From Streptomyces sp. NBC_01283 (GTDB lineage Bacteria > Actinomycetota > Actinomycetes > Streptomycetales > Streptomycetaceae), in the NCBI RefSeq assembly GCF_041435335.1, contig NZ_CP108430.1:5865001-5929000 (forward strand): a stretch of 64,000 nt of DNA. Direction: 5' to 3'. Shown piece after piece: positions 17,905 to 26,504 of the stretch. A program made the position numbers and the translations under genes. The notes under the pieces were generated by a model. It did no database searches. It had not been told where the DNA came from and saw only the letters and a list, made by a program, of their open reading frames with translations. Position 1 is the first letter of the stretch, and each line of letters starts with the position of its first letter.

Positions 17905-17992
17905 CGGTATGTCCGCCCGGAGCACGGTTCGCGGCACTCCGGTGCCGAAGCAGCCCGGCGGCCACCGGACGATAGCGAGGACGGACATACCG
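17905..17992. repeat. 88-bp segment bounded by perfect inverted repeats
   Basis: Arms CGGTATGTCCG (17905-17915) and CGGACATACCG (17982-17992) are perfect 11-base inverted repeats, 66 bases apart, in the convergent gap between the isomerase operon and the DUF937 gene. The interior has smaller self-complementary parts (CACTCCGGTG). It could be a structured RNA or a small palindromic element; no coding sense seen. Confidence 0.45.
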
Positions 17993-18105
17993 GCGAGGCC
18001 CCGTCCCCACCACCGGTAGGCCCCGCAGCCACGCACGCACACCCGCAGCCGGCGACGCACGCACCCCAAGACGAACAGCCCCGCCCAGCCCAGCCCCCCG
18101 GAGGG

Positions 18106-18630
18106 CTACCTCTTCTTGCCGCCCAGGATCTGGTTCAGGAGGTCTCCGATGCCGCCGCCGGCCGGCGTCCCCGTCGCTCCCGGCTTCGGGGACGTCCGGG
18201 CGCGCTTCGTCAGGACCGTCAGAAGCACCGGGATCAGGAGTTCGATCACGCGGGTCACCGTCGCCGCGGGCAGCCCCGTCTTCTTCGCGACCGCGTTGGC
18301 CACGGGCCTGCTCATCTTCGCCAGCACCCCCGACAGCATCCCGCCCGCCGCGAGCCCCCCGAACCCCCCGAACCCGGCGATCCCCCGCGGAGGCGTCGCC
18401 TCGGCGAAAGCCTGCTCGACCTCCTCGGCCTCCGCGGGATCCTCCGCCTTCTCCTGCAGGTTCCCCGAGAGCGCGCTCACCGTGGTGCCCACCACGTCCT
18501 GCGCCCCCGCGGCATCCGTACCGAGGAGCCCCGCGATCTCCTGAAGTTTGTCGTCGCCGAGTTCGTCGAGGACGTCCTTCTCCAGAGAGGTTCCGCTTCC
18601 GGGCGAGGTTTCGGGAGATTCTTGGCTCAT
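18106..18630 (-). CDS. DUF937 domain protein
   Basis: A 174-residue protein of the DUF937/YidB-like family. It has an acidic, Ser/Glu-rich N-terminus, then two related helical segments ('VLDELGDDKLQEIAGLLGTDAAGAQDVV' type and 'AVAKKTGLPAATVTRVIELLIPVLLTVLTK'), and a Gly-rich C-terminus with GGIGDLLNQILGGKKR. The Gly-rich helical repeats match DUF937 proteins, which have no agreed function. It is transcribed away from recD2 across a 314-base gap containing a strong hairpin. Probably a single-gene unit. Confidence 0.8.
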   Translation of the reverse strand: MSQESPETSPGSGTSLEKDVLDELGDDKLQEIAGLLGTDAAGAQDVVGTTVSALSGNLQEKAEDPAEAEEVEQAFAEATPPRGIAGFGGFGGLAAGGMLSGVLAKMSRPVANAVAKKTGLPAATVTRVIELLIPVLLTVLTKRARTSPKPGATGTPAGGGIGDLLNQILGGKKR

Positions 18631-18791
18631 GCGTTAAAAGCTACTTCTGCCCGACTTCGTCGGCACCCCGAAAAACTAGTGGCCTTGCCCGTGCAACCCT
18701 TCCCGCCCGACGCGGGTCGTACTGTGCGTCGGGACTTCCGTGGGGGGGGATCTGGGGGGATCGCCGGAGGGCCGACAGGGGAGGGGAGACC

Positions 18792-18825
18792 CGAAGGGGC
18801 CCGGTCGAAAGACCGGGCCCCTTCG
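18792..18825. ncRNA. Strong GAAA-tetraloop hairpin in a divergent gap; possible sRNA terminator
   Basis: A perfect 15-bp stem, with arms CGAAGGGGCCCGGTC and GACCGGGCCCCTTCG, is closed by a GAAA loop of the GNRA class. It lies between the start codons of DUF937 (left) and recD2 (right), so it terminates neither annotated gene. Either a short independent RNA ends here or it is a leader or attenuator of one of the flanking genes. No T-run follows on either strand. Confidence 0.4.
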
Positions 18826-18895
18826 AAGCTGTCACCGCCCGAGCCCGAGCCACAGCACGCACCGCCCAAGTCACAGCCCTCATCCCCTCATCGAG

Positions 18896-18904
18896 TTATC
18901 CACA
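18896..18904 (+). promoter_or_regulatory. DnaA-box match upstream of recD2
   Basis: TTATCCACA is an exact match to the strong E. coli DnaA box, 41 bases before the recD2 start. The Streptomyces consensus is usually given as TTGTCCACA, one base different. A single box could couple helicase expression to DnaA, but may be chance. Confidence 0.35.
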
Positions 18905-18944
18905 GGCTTCCCGCACTGTCAGCGCCGAGCGATAGCGTCGGCTC

Positions 18945-21269
18945 ATGTCGAGTCCAGCAAAAGCAGCGGCCTCAACGGCAAAAGCGGCGGCGGGCACCGC
19001 CGTGGTCGAGGGGGTCCTGGAACGGATCACGTACGCCAACGAGGAGAACGGGTACACGGTCGCCCGCGTGGACACGGGCCGCGGCAGCGGCGACCTCCTC
19101 ACCGTCGTCGGCGCGCTGCTGGGCGCCCAGGCAGGCGAGTCCCTGCGCATGGAGGGCCGCTGGGGCTCCCACGCGCAGTACGGCAAGCAGTTCACGGTGG
19201 AGAACTACACGACCATCCTCCCCGCCACCATCCAGGGCATCCGCCGCTATCTGGGCTCGGGCCTCATCAAGGGCATCGGCCCCGTCATGGCCGACCGCAT
19301 CACCACCCACTTCGGCGTGGACACCCTCGACATCATCGAGAAGGAGCCCAAGCGCCTCGTCGAGGTCCCGGGCCTCGGCCCCAAGCGCACCAAGATGATC
19401 GCCGCGGCCTGGGAGGAGCAGAAGGCCATCAAGGAGGTCATGGTCTTCCTCCAGGGCGTGGGCGTCTCCACCTCCATCGCCGTTCGCATCTACAAGAAGT
19501 ACGCGGACGCCTCCATCTCCATAGTGAAGAACGAGCCCTACCGCCTCGCGGCCGACGTCTGGGGCATCGGCTTCCTCACCGCGGACCGCATCGCCCAGTC
19601 CGTCGGCATCCCGCACGACAGCCCCGAACGGGTCAAGGCAGGCCTCCAGTACGCACTGTCCCAGTCCACCGATCAGGGCAACTGCTACCTCCCCGAGGAC
19701 CGCCTCATCGCGGACGCGGTGAAGCTGCTCCAGGTCGACACGGGCCTGGTGATCGACTGCCTGGCGGAGCTGGCCACCGAAGAGGAAGGCGTCGTACGCG
19801 AGACGGTCCCGGGCCCCGGCGGCGAAGAGTCCGTCACCGCCGTCTACCTCATCCCCTTCCACCGCGCGGAGCTCTCCCTCTCCGCCCAGCTCCTGCGCCT
19901 CCTGCGGACCCCCGAGGACCGCATGCCGGCCTTCCAGGACGTGGCCTGGGACAAGGCCCTCTCCTGGCTGGCCGCCCGCACCGGCGCCGACCTCGCCCCC
20001 GGCCAGGAGGAGGCGGTCAGGCTCGCGCTGACGCAGAAGGCGGCCGTCCTCACCGGAGGCCCCGGCTGCGGCAAGTCCTTCACGGTCCGGTCCATCGTGG
20101 AGCTGGCCCGCGCCAAGAAGGCCAAGGTCGTCCTCGCGGCCCCCACGGGCCGGGCCGCCAAACGCCTCGCCGAGCTCACCGGGACGGAGGCCTCCACCGT
20201 CCACCGCCTCCTGGAGCTCAAGCCGGGCGGGGACGCCGCGTACGACAAGGACCGTCCGCTCGACGCGGACCTCGTCGTGGTCGACGAGGCGTCCATGCTG
20301 GACCTGCTCCTGGCGAACAAGCTGGTGAAAGCCGTCGCCCCCGGCGCCCACCTCCTGTTCGTCGGAGACGTGGACCAGCTGCCGAGCGTCGGCGCCGGCG
20401 AGGTCCTGCGGGACATGCTCAGCGAGCAGAGCCCCATCCCCGCGGTCCGGCTCACCCACATCTTCCGCCAGGCCAAGCAGTCCGGCGTCGTCACGAACGC
20501 CCACCGCATCAACTCGGGGGTGCCGCCCATCACCCAGGGCCTCTCCGACTTCTTCCTCTTCGTGGAGGACGAGACCGAGGACGCGGGCCGGGTCACGGTG
20601 GACGTGGCCGCGCGCCGCATCCCGGCGAAGTTCGGCCTCGACCCGCGCCGCGACGTCCAGGTGCTCGCGCCCATGCACCGCGGCCCTGCGGGCGCGGGGA
20701 ACCTGAACGGCCTGCTCCAGCAGGCCATCACCCCCAGCAGGCCCGACGTACCGGAGAAGCGCTTCGGCGGCCGGGTGTTCCGCGTCGGCGACAAGGTCAC
20801 CCAGATCCGCAACAACTACGAGAAGGGGCAGAACGGCGTCTTCAATGGCACCGTCGGAGTAGTCACCTCGCTCGACTCCGACGAGCAGCGGCTCACGGTC
20901 CTGACGGACGAGGACGAGGAGATTCCGTACGACTTCGACGAACTGGACGAACTGGCGCACGCCTACGCCGTCACCATCCACCGCTCCCAGGGCAGCGAGT
21001 ATCCCGCGGTGGTGATCCCCGTGACCACGGGGGCATGGATGATGCTGCAGCGGAACCTGCTCTACACGGCGGTCACGCGCGCCAAGAAGCTGGTGGTCCT
21101 GGTCGGTTCGCGCAAGGCTCTGGGGCAAGCGGTGCGCACGGTCTCCGCGGGCAGACGCTGTACGGCCCTGGATTTCCGGCTCGCCGGAGGCCGTGGATCC
21201 GCTCCGGGATCCACGCCCGGAGCCACCCCCGGATCCGCCTCCCGAAATTTTGATCGATCAAACGAGTAG
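18945..21269 (+). CDS. recD2: RecD2-type ATP-dependent DNA helicase
   Basis: A 774-residue SF1B 5'-3' helicase of the RecD2 subfamily, found in bacteria where it acts without RecBC. The N-terminal extension has an OB-like part and tandem helix-hairpin-helix segments (GIGPVMADRI, VPGLGPKRTKMI, VWGIGFLTADRIA). The motor has Walker A GGPGCGKSFT (about 371), Walker B VVDEASM (about 445), GDVDQLPSVG, and a C-terminal UvrD-like motif (YAVTIHRSQGSEYP). The Ala/Ser/Lys-rich first 20 residues are variable. Family knowledge: RecD2 takes part in replication-fork repair and recombination. The start ATG follows a 314-base divergent region with a DnaA-box match and a hairpin. Confidence 0.93.
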   Translation: MSSPAKAAASTAKAAAGTAVVEGVLERITYANEENGYTVARVDTGRGSGDLLTVVGALLGAQAGESLRMEGRWGSHAQYGKQFTVENYTTILPATIQGIRRYLGSGLIKGIGPVMADRITTHFGVDTLDIIEKEPKRLVEVPGLGPKRTKMIAAAWEEQKAIKEVMVFLQGVGVSTSIAVRIYKKYADASISIVKNEPYRLAADVWGIGFLTADRIAQSVGIPHDSPERVKAGLQYALSQSTDQGNCYLPEDRLIADAVKLLQVDTGLVIDCLAELATEEEGVVRETVPGPGGEESVTAVYLIPFHRAELSLSAQLLRLLRTPEDRMPAFQDVAWDKALSWLAARTGADLAPGQEEAVRLALTQKAAVLTGGPGCGKSFTVRSIVELARAKKAKVVLAAPTGRAAKRLAELTGTEASTVHRLLELKPGGDAAYDKDRPLDADLVVVDEASMLDLLLANKLVKAVAPGAHLLFVGDVDQLPSVGAGEVLRDMLSEQSPIPAVRLTHIFRQAKQSGVVTNAHRINSGVPPITQGLSDFFLFVEDETEDAGRVTVDVAARRIPAKFGLDPRRDVQVLAPMHRGPAGAGNLNGLLQQAITPSRPDVPEKRFGGRVFRVGDKVTQIRNNYEKGQNGVFNGTVGVVTSLDSDEQRLTVLTDEDEEIPYDFDELDELAHAYAVTIHRSQGSEYPAVVIPVTTGAWMMLQRNLLYTAVTRAKKLVVLVGSRKALGQAVRTVSAGRRCTALDFRLAGGRGSAPGSTPGATPGSASRNFDRSNE
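21249..21262. promoter_or_regulatory. 14-bp perfect AT-rich palindrome
   Basis: TTTGATC joined to GATCAAA without a spacer, lying in the last codons of recD2 and about 190 bases before the citA start. AT-rich perfect palindromes are rare in this DNA, so it is a candidate operator for citA; the binding protein is unknown. Confidence 0.35.
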
Positions 21270-21451
21270 GAAAGGTCACAGAGCACTTCCGCAACCGGGG
21301 CGAAGAGGGGCAGGATGAGAAGGTTGGCGGCACTCAGTGCCGCCAATAGGCCCAATGGTCGACCCCGAGTGCACTCTCCAGGGCCAAATGGGGGATGGTA
21401 GAGACAGTCAGGGCACCTCGAAGAAGAGGCACAACGTCGGTGAGGGATGAC

Positions 21452-22741
21452 GTGAGCGACAACTCTGTAGTACTGCGGTACGGCGATGGCGAGTACACCT
21501 ACCCGGTGATCGATTCGACCGTCGGCGACAAGGGCTTCGACATCGGGAAGCTCCGCGCCCAGACCGGTCTGGTGACCCTGGACAGCGGCTATGGCAATAC
21601 CGCCGCCTATAAATCCGCCATCACCTATCTCGACGGTGAGCAGGGGATCCTCCGGTACCGCGGCTATCCGATCGAGCAGCTGGCCGAGCGCTCCACCTTC
21701 ACCGAGGTGGCGTACCTGCTGATCAACGGCGAACTGCCGAAGGTCGACGAGCTCGCCAGCTTCAAGAACGAGATCACGCAGCACACCCTGCTGCACGAGG
21801 ACGTCAAGCGGTTCTACGACGGCTTCCCGCGTGACGCCCACCCGATGGCGATGCTGTCGTCCGTGGTCAGCGCGCTGTCGACGTTCTACCAGGACAGTCA
21901 CAACCCGTTCGACGAGGAGCAGCGCGACCTCTCGACGATCCGCCTGCTCGCCAAGCTTCCGACGATCGCGGCATACGCCTACAAGAAGTCCGTGGGCCAC
22001 CCGGTCGTCTACCCGCGCAACGACCTCGGCTATGTCGAGAACTTCCTGCGCATGACCTTCTCGGTGCCGGCCGCCGAGTACGACCTCGACCCGGTCGTCG
22101 TGTCCGCGCTGGACAAGCTCCTGATCCTGCACGCGGACCACGAGCAGAACTGTTCGACCTCCACCGTGCGTCTGGTGGGCTCGTCGCAGGCGAACATGTT
22201 CGCCTCGATCTCCGCCGGCATCTCGGCCCTCTGGGGCCCGCTGCACGGTGGCGCCAACCAGTCCGTCCTGGAGATGCTCGAGGGCATCAAGCAGGACGGC
22301 GGCGACGTCGACAACTTCATCCGCAAGGTGAAGAACAAGGAAGACGGCGTGAAGCTCATGGGCTTCGGGCACCGCGTCTACAAGAACTTCGACCCCCGGG
22401 CGAAGATCATCAAGGCTGCCGCGCACGACGTCCTGTCGGCTCTCGGCAAGGACGACGAGCTCCTGGACATCGCGCTCAAGCTGGAGGAGCACGCGCTGGC
22501 CGACGACTACTTCGTCGAGCGCAAGCTCTACCCGAACGTGGACTTCTACACGGGCCTCATCTACCGCGCGATGGGCTTCCCGACCGAGATGTTCACCGTG
22601 CTGTTCGCGCTGGGCCGGCTGCCGGGCTGGATCGCGCAGTGGCACGAGATGATCAAGGAGCCGGGATCCCGCATCGGGCGCCCGCGCCAGATCTACACGG
22701 GCGAGGTTCTCCGGGACTTCGTCCCGGTCGAGGGTCGCTGA
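21452..22741 (+). CDS. citA: Citrate synthase
   Basis: A 429-residue type II (hexameric-type) citrate synthase that condenses acetyl-CoA and oxaloacetate to enter the TCA cycle in the cytoplasm. The catalytic residues are visible: His in GPLHGGANQ (about 265), His in FGHRVY (about 307) and Asp in NVDFYTG (about 364). The GTG at 21452, preceded by GAGGGA at a 4-base spacing, gives the length known for the Streptomyces enzyme. An ORF start 57 bases upstream would add a basic tail. A terminator hairpin with a short T-run follows. It is single-gene and convergent with copA. Confidence 0.95.
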   Translation: MSDNSVVLRYGDGEYTYPVIDSTVGDKGFDIGKLRAQTGLVTLDSGYGNTAAYKSAITYLDGEQGILRYRGYPIEQLAERSTFTEVAYLLINGELPKVDELASFKNEITQHTLLHEDVKRFYDGFPRDAHPMAMLSSVVSALSTFYQDSHNPFDEEQRDLSTIRLLAKLPTIAAYAYKKSVGHPVVYPRNDLGYVENFLRMTFSVPAAEYDLDPVVVSALDKLLILHADHEQNCSTSTVRLVGSSQANMFASISAGISALWGPLHGGANQSVLEMLEGIKQDGGDVDNFIRKVKNKEDGVKLMGFGHRVYKNFDPRAKIIKAAAHDVLSALGKDDELLDIALKLEEHALADDYFVERKLYPNVDFYTGLIYRAMGFPTEMFTVLFALGRLPGWIAQWHEMIKEPGSRIGRPRQIYTGEVLRDFVPVEGR

Positions 22742-22763
22742 CCTTCACCGGAGCGCCAAGCGA

Positions 22764-22812
22764 AAAGCGCCCCGCCGCCGATCCCCCCACGGGTCGACGG
22801 TCGGGGCGCTTT
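22764..22812 (+). terminator. citA terminator
   Basis: An 11-bp perfect stem AAAGCGCCCCG/CGGGGCGCTTT around a 27-base loop that itself can pair in part, ending in TTT. It begins 23 bases after the citA stop. Confidence 0.75.
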
Positions 22813-22966
22813 CCTGTTTCCCGGTGCGGATTCCCCCCACGGGATCCGGCCGGGCGTCTGTGGTGGCAGCGCGCCAGTCTTCCTGCGATCTGCCGGGACG
22901 CGTACGTATCGGGAGGGCCGCTCAAAGCTCTCCGGTGCACGTGTCCCGGCCAACGCATTCCTAGGA

Positions 22967-23017
22967 ACATCCCCCAAGATGTCCCCGATGTCTAGAGACG
23001 TCCCCCAAGACGTCTCT
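22967..23017. ncRNA. Two tandem hairpins with an identical loop
   Basis: Hairpin 1 (22967-22982) is ACATC-loop-GATGT and hairpin 2 (22994-23017) is AGAGACGTC-loop-GACGTCTCT. Both stems are perfect and both loops are CCCCAA (TTGGGG on the other strand), although the stems differ. They lie in the 429-base convergent gap between citA and copA, past the citA terminator. They may end the copA transcript or belong to a small RNA. No convincing coding sequence is seen in 22813-23170. Confidence 0.45.
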
Positions 23018-23170
23018 GGCATCGTCCTCTTAGACTCACGAGCCCCCTCGATGGTTACGTTGAGATCCCTGTGATCTGCGTCTCCTGCATATGTCCTGTA
23101 CGTATGCAAGAGGTCCGATATGCCGATCGAGACTCATGCGTGAGAATGCTGCGACCAAGATGTGAAGAGC

Positions 23171-25408
23171 TTATGTGAAGTTTCTGAGACGGAGGCTATT
23201 GCTGACCACAAAGACCGAAGAAAATGCCATCGCGGCCCCGGCGATCATCGGATTCAGGAGCCCGGCCGCGGCGAGCGGCAGTGCGGCCACGTTGTAGCCG
23301 AAGGCCCAGAAGAGATTGCCCTTGATCGTGGCGAGGGTCTTGCGGGAGAGCCTGATGGCGTCGGCGGCCCCGCGCAAGTCCCCGCGCACCAGCGTCAGGT
23401 CACTCGCCTCGATGGCCGCGTCCGTGCCCGTGCCCATCGCGAGGCCCAGATCCGCGGTGGCGAGCGCCGCCGCGTCGTTGACCCCGTCCCCGACCATCGC
23501 GACGACCTTGCCCTCGTCGCGCAGCCGCCGCACCACATCGACCTTCTCCTCGGGCAGGACCTCCGCGAACACCGCGTCCGCCCCGATGCCGACGGACTTC
23601 GCCACGGCGTCGGCCACGGCCCGGTTGTCCCCGGTGAGCAGCACCGGTGTCAGGCCCAGGGCGCGCAGCTCGCGCACCGCTTCGGCGCTGGTGTCCTTCA
23701 CGGTGTCGGCGACGGCGATGACGCCGCGTGCCACGCCGTCCCAGGCGACCAGGACGGCCGTGCGTCCCGCCGTCTCGGCCTCGGACCTGAGCGCGGCAAG
23801 CGAGGCGAGCCCCTCGACCCCCGCGTCCGCGAGCAGCCGCTCACGGCCCGCGAGCACCACGTGCCCTTCCACCGTGCCGCGCACGCCCGACCCCGCCACG
23901 TTCCGGAACCCCTCCACGGCGGGCAGCGCGCCCACCGAGAGCCCCAACTCCGCGGCGGCGCCCGCCGCGACGGCCCGCGCCACGGGATGCTCGGAGGCGT
24001 GCTCCAGGGCCCCCGCGAGGCGCAGCAGCTGCTTCTCCTCGGTCTCCCCGGCGGCGTGCACCTCCCGCAGCGTCATCCGCCCCGTGGTCACCGTCCCGGT
24101 CTTGTCCAGGACGACGGTGTCCACCCGCCGCGTGGACTCGAGGACTTCGGGGCCCTTGATGAGGATGCCGAGCTGCGCGCCGCGCCCCGTGCCGACCATC
24201 AGGGCGGTCGGGGTCGCGAGGCCGAGGGCGCACGGGCAGGCGATGATCAGGACGGCGACGGCCGCGGTGAAGGCGGCGGTCACGTCGCCGGTCGCCCCGA
24301 GCCAGCCGCCGAGCGTGGCGGTGGCGATCATCAGGACCACCGGCACGAAGACCGCGGCGATCCGGTCGGCGAGGCGCTGCACCCGGGCCTTGCCGGTCTG
24401 CGCGTCCTCGACGAGCTTCGCCATCCTGGCCAGTTGGGTGTCGGAGCCGACCCGCGTGGCCTCGACGAGGAGGCGCCCCGAGAGGTTCGTGGTCGCCCCG
24501 GTCACCGCGTCGCCCGCGGCCACGTCCACCGGCACGGACTCGCCGGTCAGCATCGAGACGTCGACCGCGGACGCCCCGTCGACGACGGTGCCGTCGGTCG
24601 CGACGGTCTCCCCGGGACGTACGACGAACCGGTCGCCGACCACCAGACGCGCGACCGGTATGCGGACCTCCGCGCCGTCCCGCAGCACGGCCGCGTCCTT
24701 GGCGCCCAGTTCGAGCAGGGTGCGCAGGGCCGCGCCTGCCCTCCGCTTCGAGCGGGCCTCCAGCCAGCGGCCGAGCAGGATGAACGTGATGACGCCCGCG
24801 GCGACTTCGAGATAGATCGTCGACGCGGCGTCGGCGCGCGAGACGGTGAACGTGAAGCCGTGCCGCATCCCCGGCATCCCCGCGTCCCCGAGGAAGAGCG
24901 CCCACAGGGACCAGCCGAACGCGGCGAGCGTGCCCACCGACACCAGGGTGTCCATGGTCGCGGCGCCGTGCCGCAGGTTCGTGAACGCCGCCCTGTGGAA
25001 GGGGTATCCGCCCCAGACGACGACCGGCGCGGCCAGGGTGAGCGAGAGCCACTGCCAGTTGTCGAACTGCAGCGCGGGAATCATCGCAAGGAGGACGACC
25101 GGCAGCGAGAGCAGCGCCGAGACGATCAGCCGTTGGCGCAGGGTGTCCGGCTCGGTGATGTCGGCGGTGGTGACCGGCGCCTCCTGCTCGGGAGGCTCGG
25201 GGACGATCTCCTGGGCGCTGTAGCCCAGCTTCTCGACCGTCGCGATCAGCTGCGCGACCTCGACCCCTTCCGCGTACGAGACCTTCGCCTTCTCCGTGGC
25301 GAGATTGACCGACGCGGTCACGCCCTCCACGCGGTTCAGCTTCTTCTCGATGCGGGCGGAGCAGGAGGCGCAGGTCATTCCGCCGACGGCGAGTTCGACT
25401 TCGTTCAT
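23171..25408 (-). CDS. copA: Copper-translocating P1B-type ATPase
   Basis: A 745-residue P1B-1 Cu(I) export pump in the inner membrane. Residues 1-68 form one heavy-metal-associated domain with GMTCASC (Cys 13 and 16). Eight membrane helices follow. The transport motif is CPC (391-393). The phosphorylated Asp lies in DKTGT (435), TGES is near 288, HP is near 474 in the nucleotide domain, and GDGVND spans about 640-645. The C-terminal helix motifs ('[13 protein letters not shown]', '[15 protein letters not shown]') carry the usual Tyr-Asn and Met-x-x-Ser-Ser ligands for Cu(I). It lies 82 bases downstream of copZ with a strong hairpin between, under a CsoR-like operator. The ATG is chosen by the family N-terminus. 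Confidence 0.95.
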   Translation of the reverse strand: MNEVELAVGGMTCASCSARIEKKLNRVEGVTASVNLATEKAKVSYAEGVEVAQLIATVEKLGYSAQEIVPEPPEQEAPVTTADITEPDTLRQRLIVSALLSLPVVLLAMIPALQFDNWQWLSLTLAAPVVVWGGYPFHRAAFTNLRHGAATMDTLVSVGTLAAFGWSLWALFLGDAGMPGMRHGFTFTVSRADAASTIYLEVAAGVITFILLGRWLEARSKRRAGAALRTLLELGAKDAAVLRDGAEVRIPVARLVVGDRFVVRPGETVATDGTVVDGASAVDVSMLTGESVPVDVAAGDAVTGATTNLSGRLLVEATRVGSDTQLARMAKLVEDAQTGKARVQRLADRIAAVFVPVVLMIATATLGGWLGATGDVTAAFTAAVAVLIIACPCALGLATPTALMVGTGRGAQLGILIKGPEVLESTRRVDTVVLDKTGTVTTGRMTLREVHAAGETEEKQLLRLAGALEHASEHPVARAVAAGAAAELGLSVGALPAVEGFRNVAGSGVRGTVEGHVVLAGRERLLADAGVEGLASLAALRSEAETAGRTAVLVAWDGVARGVIAVADTVKDTSAEAVRELRALGLTPVLLTGDNRAVADAVAKSVGIGADAVFAEVLPEEKVDVVRRLRDEGKVVAMVGDGVNDAAALATADLGLAMGTGTDAAIEASDLTLVRGDLRGAADAIRLSRKTLATIKGNLFWAFGYNVAALPLAAAGLLNPMIAGAAMAFSSVFVVSNSLRLRNFT

Positions 25409-25440
25409 GGCTCTTTCATGCGTCTTGGGTGAAGCGGCTG

Positions 25441-25469
25441 CGGGCCCTGTGACGGTGTCACAGGGCCCG
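25441..25469 (-). terminator. Intercistronic hairpin between copZ and copA
   Basis: A perfect 13-bp stem CGGGCCCTGTGAC/GTCACAGGGCCCG with a 3-base loop, in the 82-base gap between copZ and copA, with both genes on the minus strand. It could act as a partial terminator or RNA stabiliser, giving more chaperone than pump. No T-run. Confidence 0.6.
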
Positions 25470-25490
25470 GGGTACCCGGCAGGGGCCAGG

Positions 25491-25811
25491 TCAGGCCTTG
25501 CTGACACCGGCGAGCTCGTAGCCCGCCTCGTCGACGGCGGCGCGGACCGCTGCCTCGTCCAGCGGGGCCTCGGAGACCACGGTCACCAGGCCGGTGGCCG
25601 CCACCGCCTTGACGGAGCTGACGCCGGCGATCTCCGAGATCTCACCGGAGACGGCACCCTCGCAGTGACCACAGGTCATGCCGGTCACCTCGTACACGGT
25701 CGTCACGGCACCCTGCGGCGTCGCGGCGGTGCCGTCGGAGTGGCAGGAACCGCTGGGGGAGCAGCAGGAGCCGGTCGTCTCTGCCTGCGGGAGCTCGGTC
25801 TGGGCGCTCAT
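25491..25811 (-). CDS. copZ: CopZ-like copper chaperone with Cys-rich N-terminal tail
   Basis: A 106-residue cytosolic metallochaperone. The last 70 residues form a ferredoxin-like HMA domain with the Cu(I) motif GMTCGHC. It should pass copper to the HMA domain of the neighbouring CopA. Unusually, the first 35 residues carry extra potential ligands in [14 protein letters not shown] (three Cys and a His), not part of the classical CopZ fold. The gene lies first in the copper operon, behind a CsoR-like palindrome. The ATG is preceded by GAGGA at normal spacing. It is unlikely to be a mercury carrier, because copA follows. Confidence 0.9.
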   Translation of the reverse strand: MSAQTELPQAETTGSCCSPSGSCHSDGTAATPQGAVTTVYEVTGMTCGHCEGAVSGEISEIAGVSSVKAVAATGLVTVVSEAPLDEAAVRAAVDEAGYELAGVSKA

Positions 25812-25919
25812 GTCGTTCTCCTCGATGAGGGTGCGGCGTGTGTGCGTGCCTAGTTATGCGTCGTAATGTGCAGGAGTGGCCCCGGTGTTCCCGGAGCCCT
25901 CCTGACACTCACCACTCTA

Positions 25920-25934
25920 TACCCCTAGGGGGTA
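25920..25934. promoter_or_regulatory. CsoR-type copper operator
   Basis: TACCCC and GGGGTA flank TAG about 110 bases upstream of copZ. The palindrome of runs of C and G with TA ends is the form bound by CsoR, the Cu(I)-responsive repressor of actinomycetes. Copper would release CsoR and induce copZ and copA. No csoR gene is in this window. Confidence 0.7.
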
Positions 25935-25981
25935 CACCTCAACGAGGGGAGGGGGTCGAGGGTGGTGCCCCACCGGGGCGG

Positions 25982-26179
25982 TCAGTCCCTGCGCCCGCGG
26001 TTGCTCGGCCTCGCGGCCACCCAGGCGCGGATGGTGTCCGCGTACCAGTAGGGCTTGCCCGACTCCACGTGGTCGGGGTCGGGGAGCAGACCGTGCTTGC
26101 GGTAGGAGCGCACGGTGTCGGGCTGCACCCGGATGTGTGCGGCGATCTCCTTGTACGACCAGAGCTTTCGGTCGGTCAT
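25982..26179 (-). CDS. Small MerR/excisionase-like helix-turn-helix protein
   Basis: A 65-residue DNA-binding protein: WSYKEIAAHIRVQPDTVRSYRKHGLLPDPDHVESGKPYWYADTIRAWVAARP. This is the winged helix of MerR/excisionase type, with no dimerisation or sensor domain. It is common in Streptomyces chromosomes near metal or phage-derived genes; target unknown. The ATG at 26179 has GGGAGG with a 7-base spacer, so the longer upstream frame is rejected. It lies upstream of copZ on the same strand with its own 170-base spacing, and there is no evidence that it regulates copper genes. Confidence 0.8.
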   Translation of the reverse strand: MTDRKLWSYKEIAAHIRVQPDTVRSYRKHGLLPDPDHVESGKPYWYADTIRAWVAARPSNRGRRD

Positions 26180-26504
26180 CGATGGCACCTCCCTGCGGGC
26201 GCCACAGGGGCGGCTCGGGGGAGCCGTCGGGGGAGCTGCGGCGCGGCGCTGGCGATCACTCAGCCTGTGCCCGGTGAACGACGCGGAGTGAGCGCAGGGG
26301 GGCGGCTGTCGACTCCCTGTGACGCAAGACCCGCGTATACGGGACATGTGTGACAGGAGGAGGTTGTTTGTGACGCTTGTGATGCATTCAGGCGGCGCAT
26401 GACCACGGCGCGAACCGGGCGCACGGGACGCGGGGCGCGGGGCGCGGGGCAGGGGCCGGGCGGGGAGAGCGGTCGTCTGCGTCGGCGGTCGGCCGTCGGC
26501 GGTG
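26180..26504. other. Gene-poor stretch (325 bases)
   Basis: This stretch lies upstream of the small helix-turn-helix gene and downstream of the AraC remnant. On the plus strand GGAGGAGG (26356-26363) precedes a GTG at 26370 that opens a ten-codon frame ending in an ATGA overlap; I do not call it a gene. The rest is GC-rich low-complexity sequence. Confidence 0.3.

Noticed and set aside
22693..23109. Minus-strand frame across the citA-copA gap
   Set aside because: It reads through the citA terminator and both hairpins and has no recognisable protein features.
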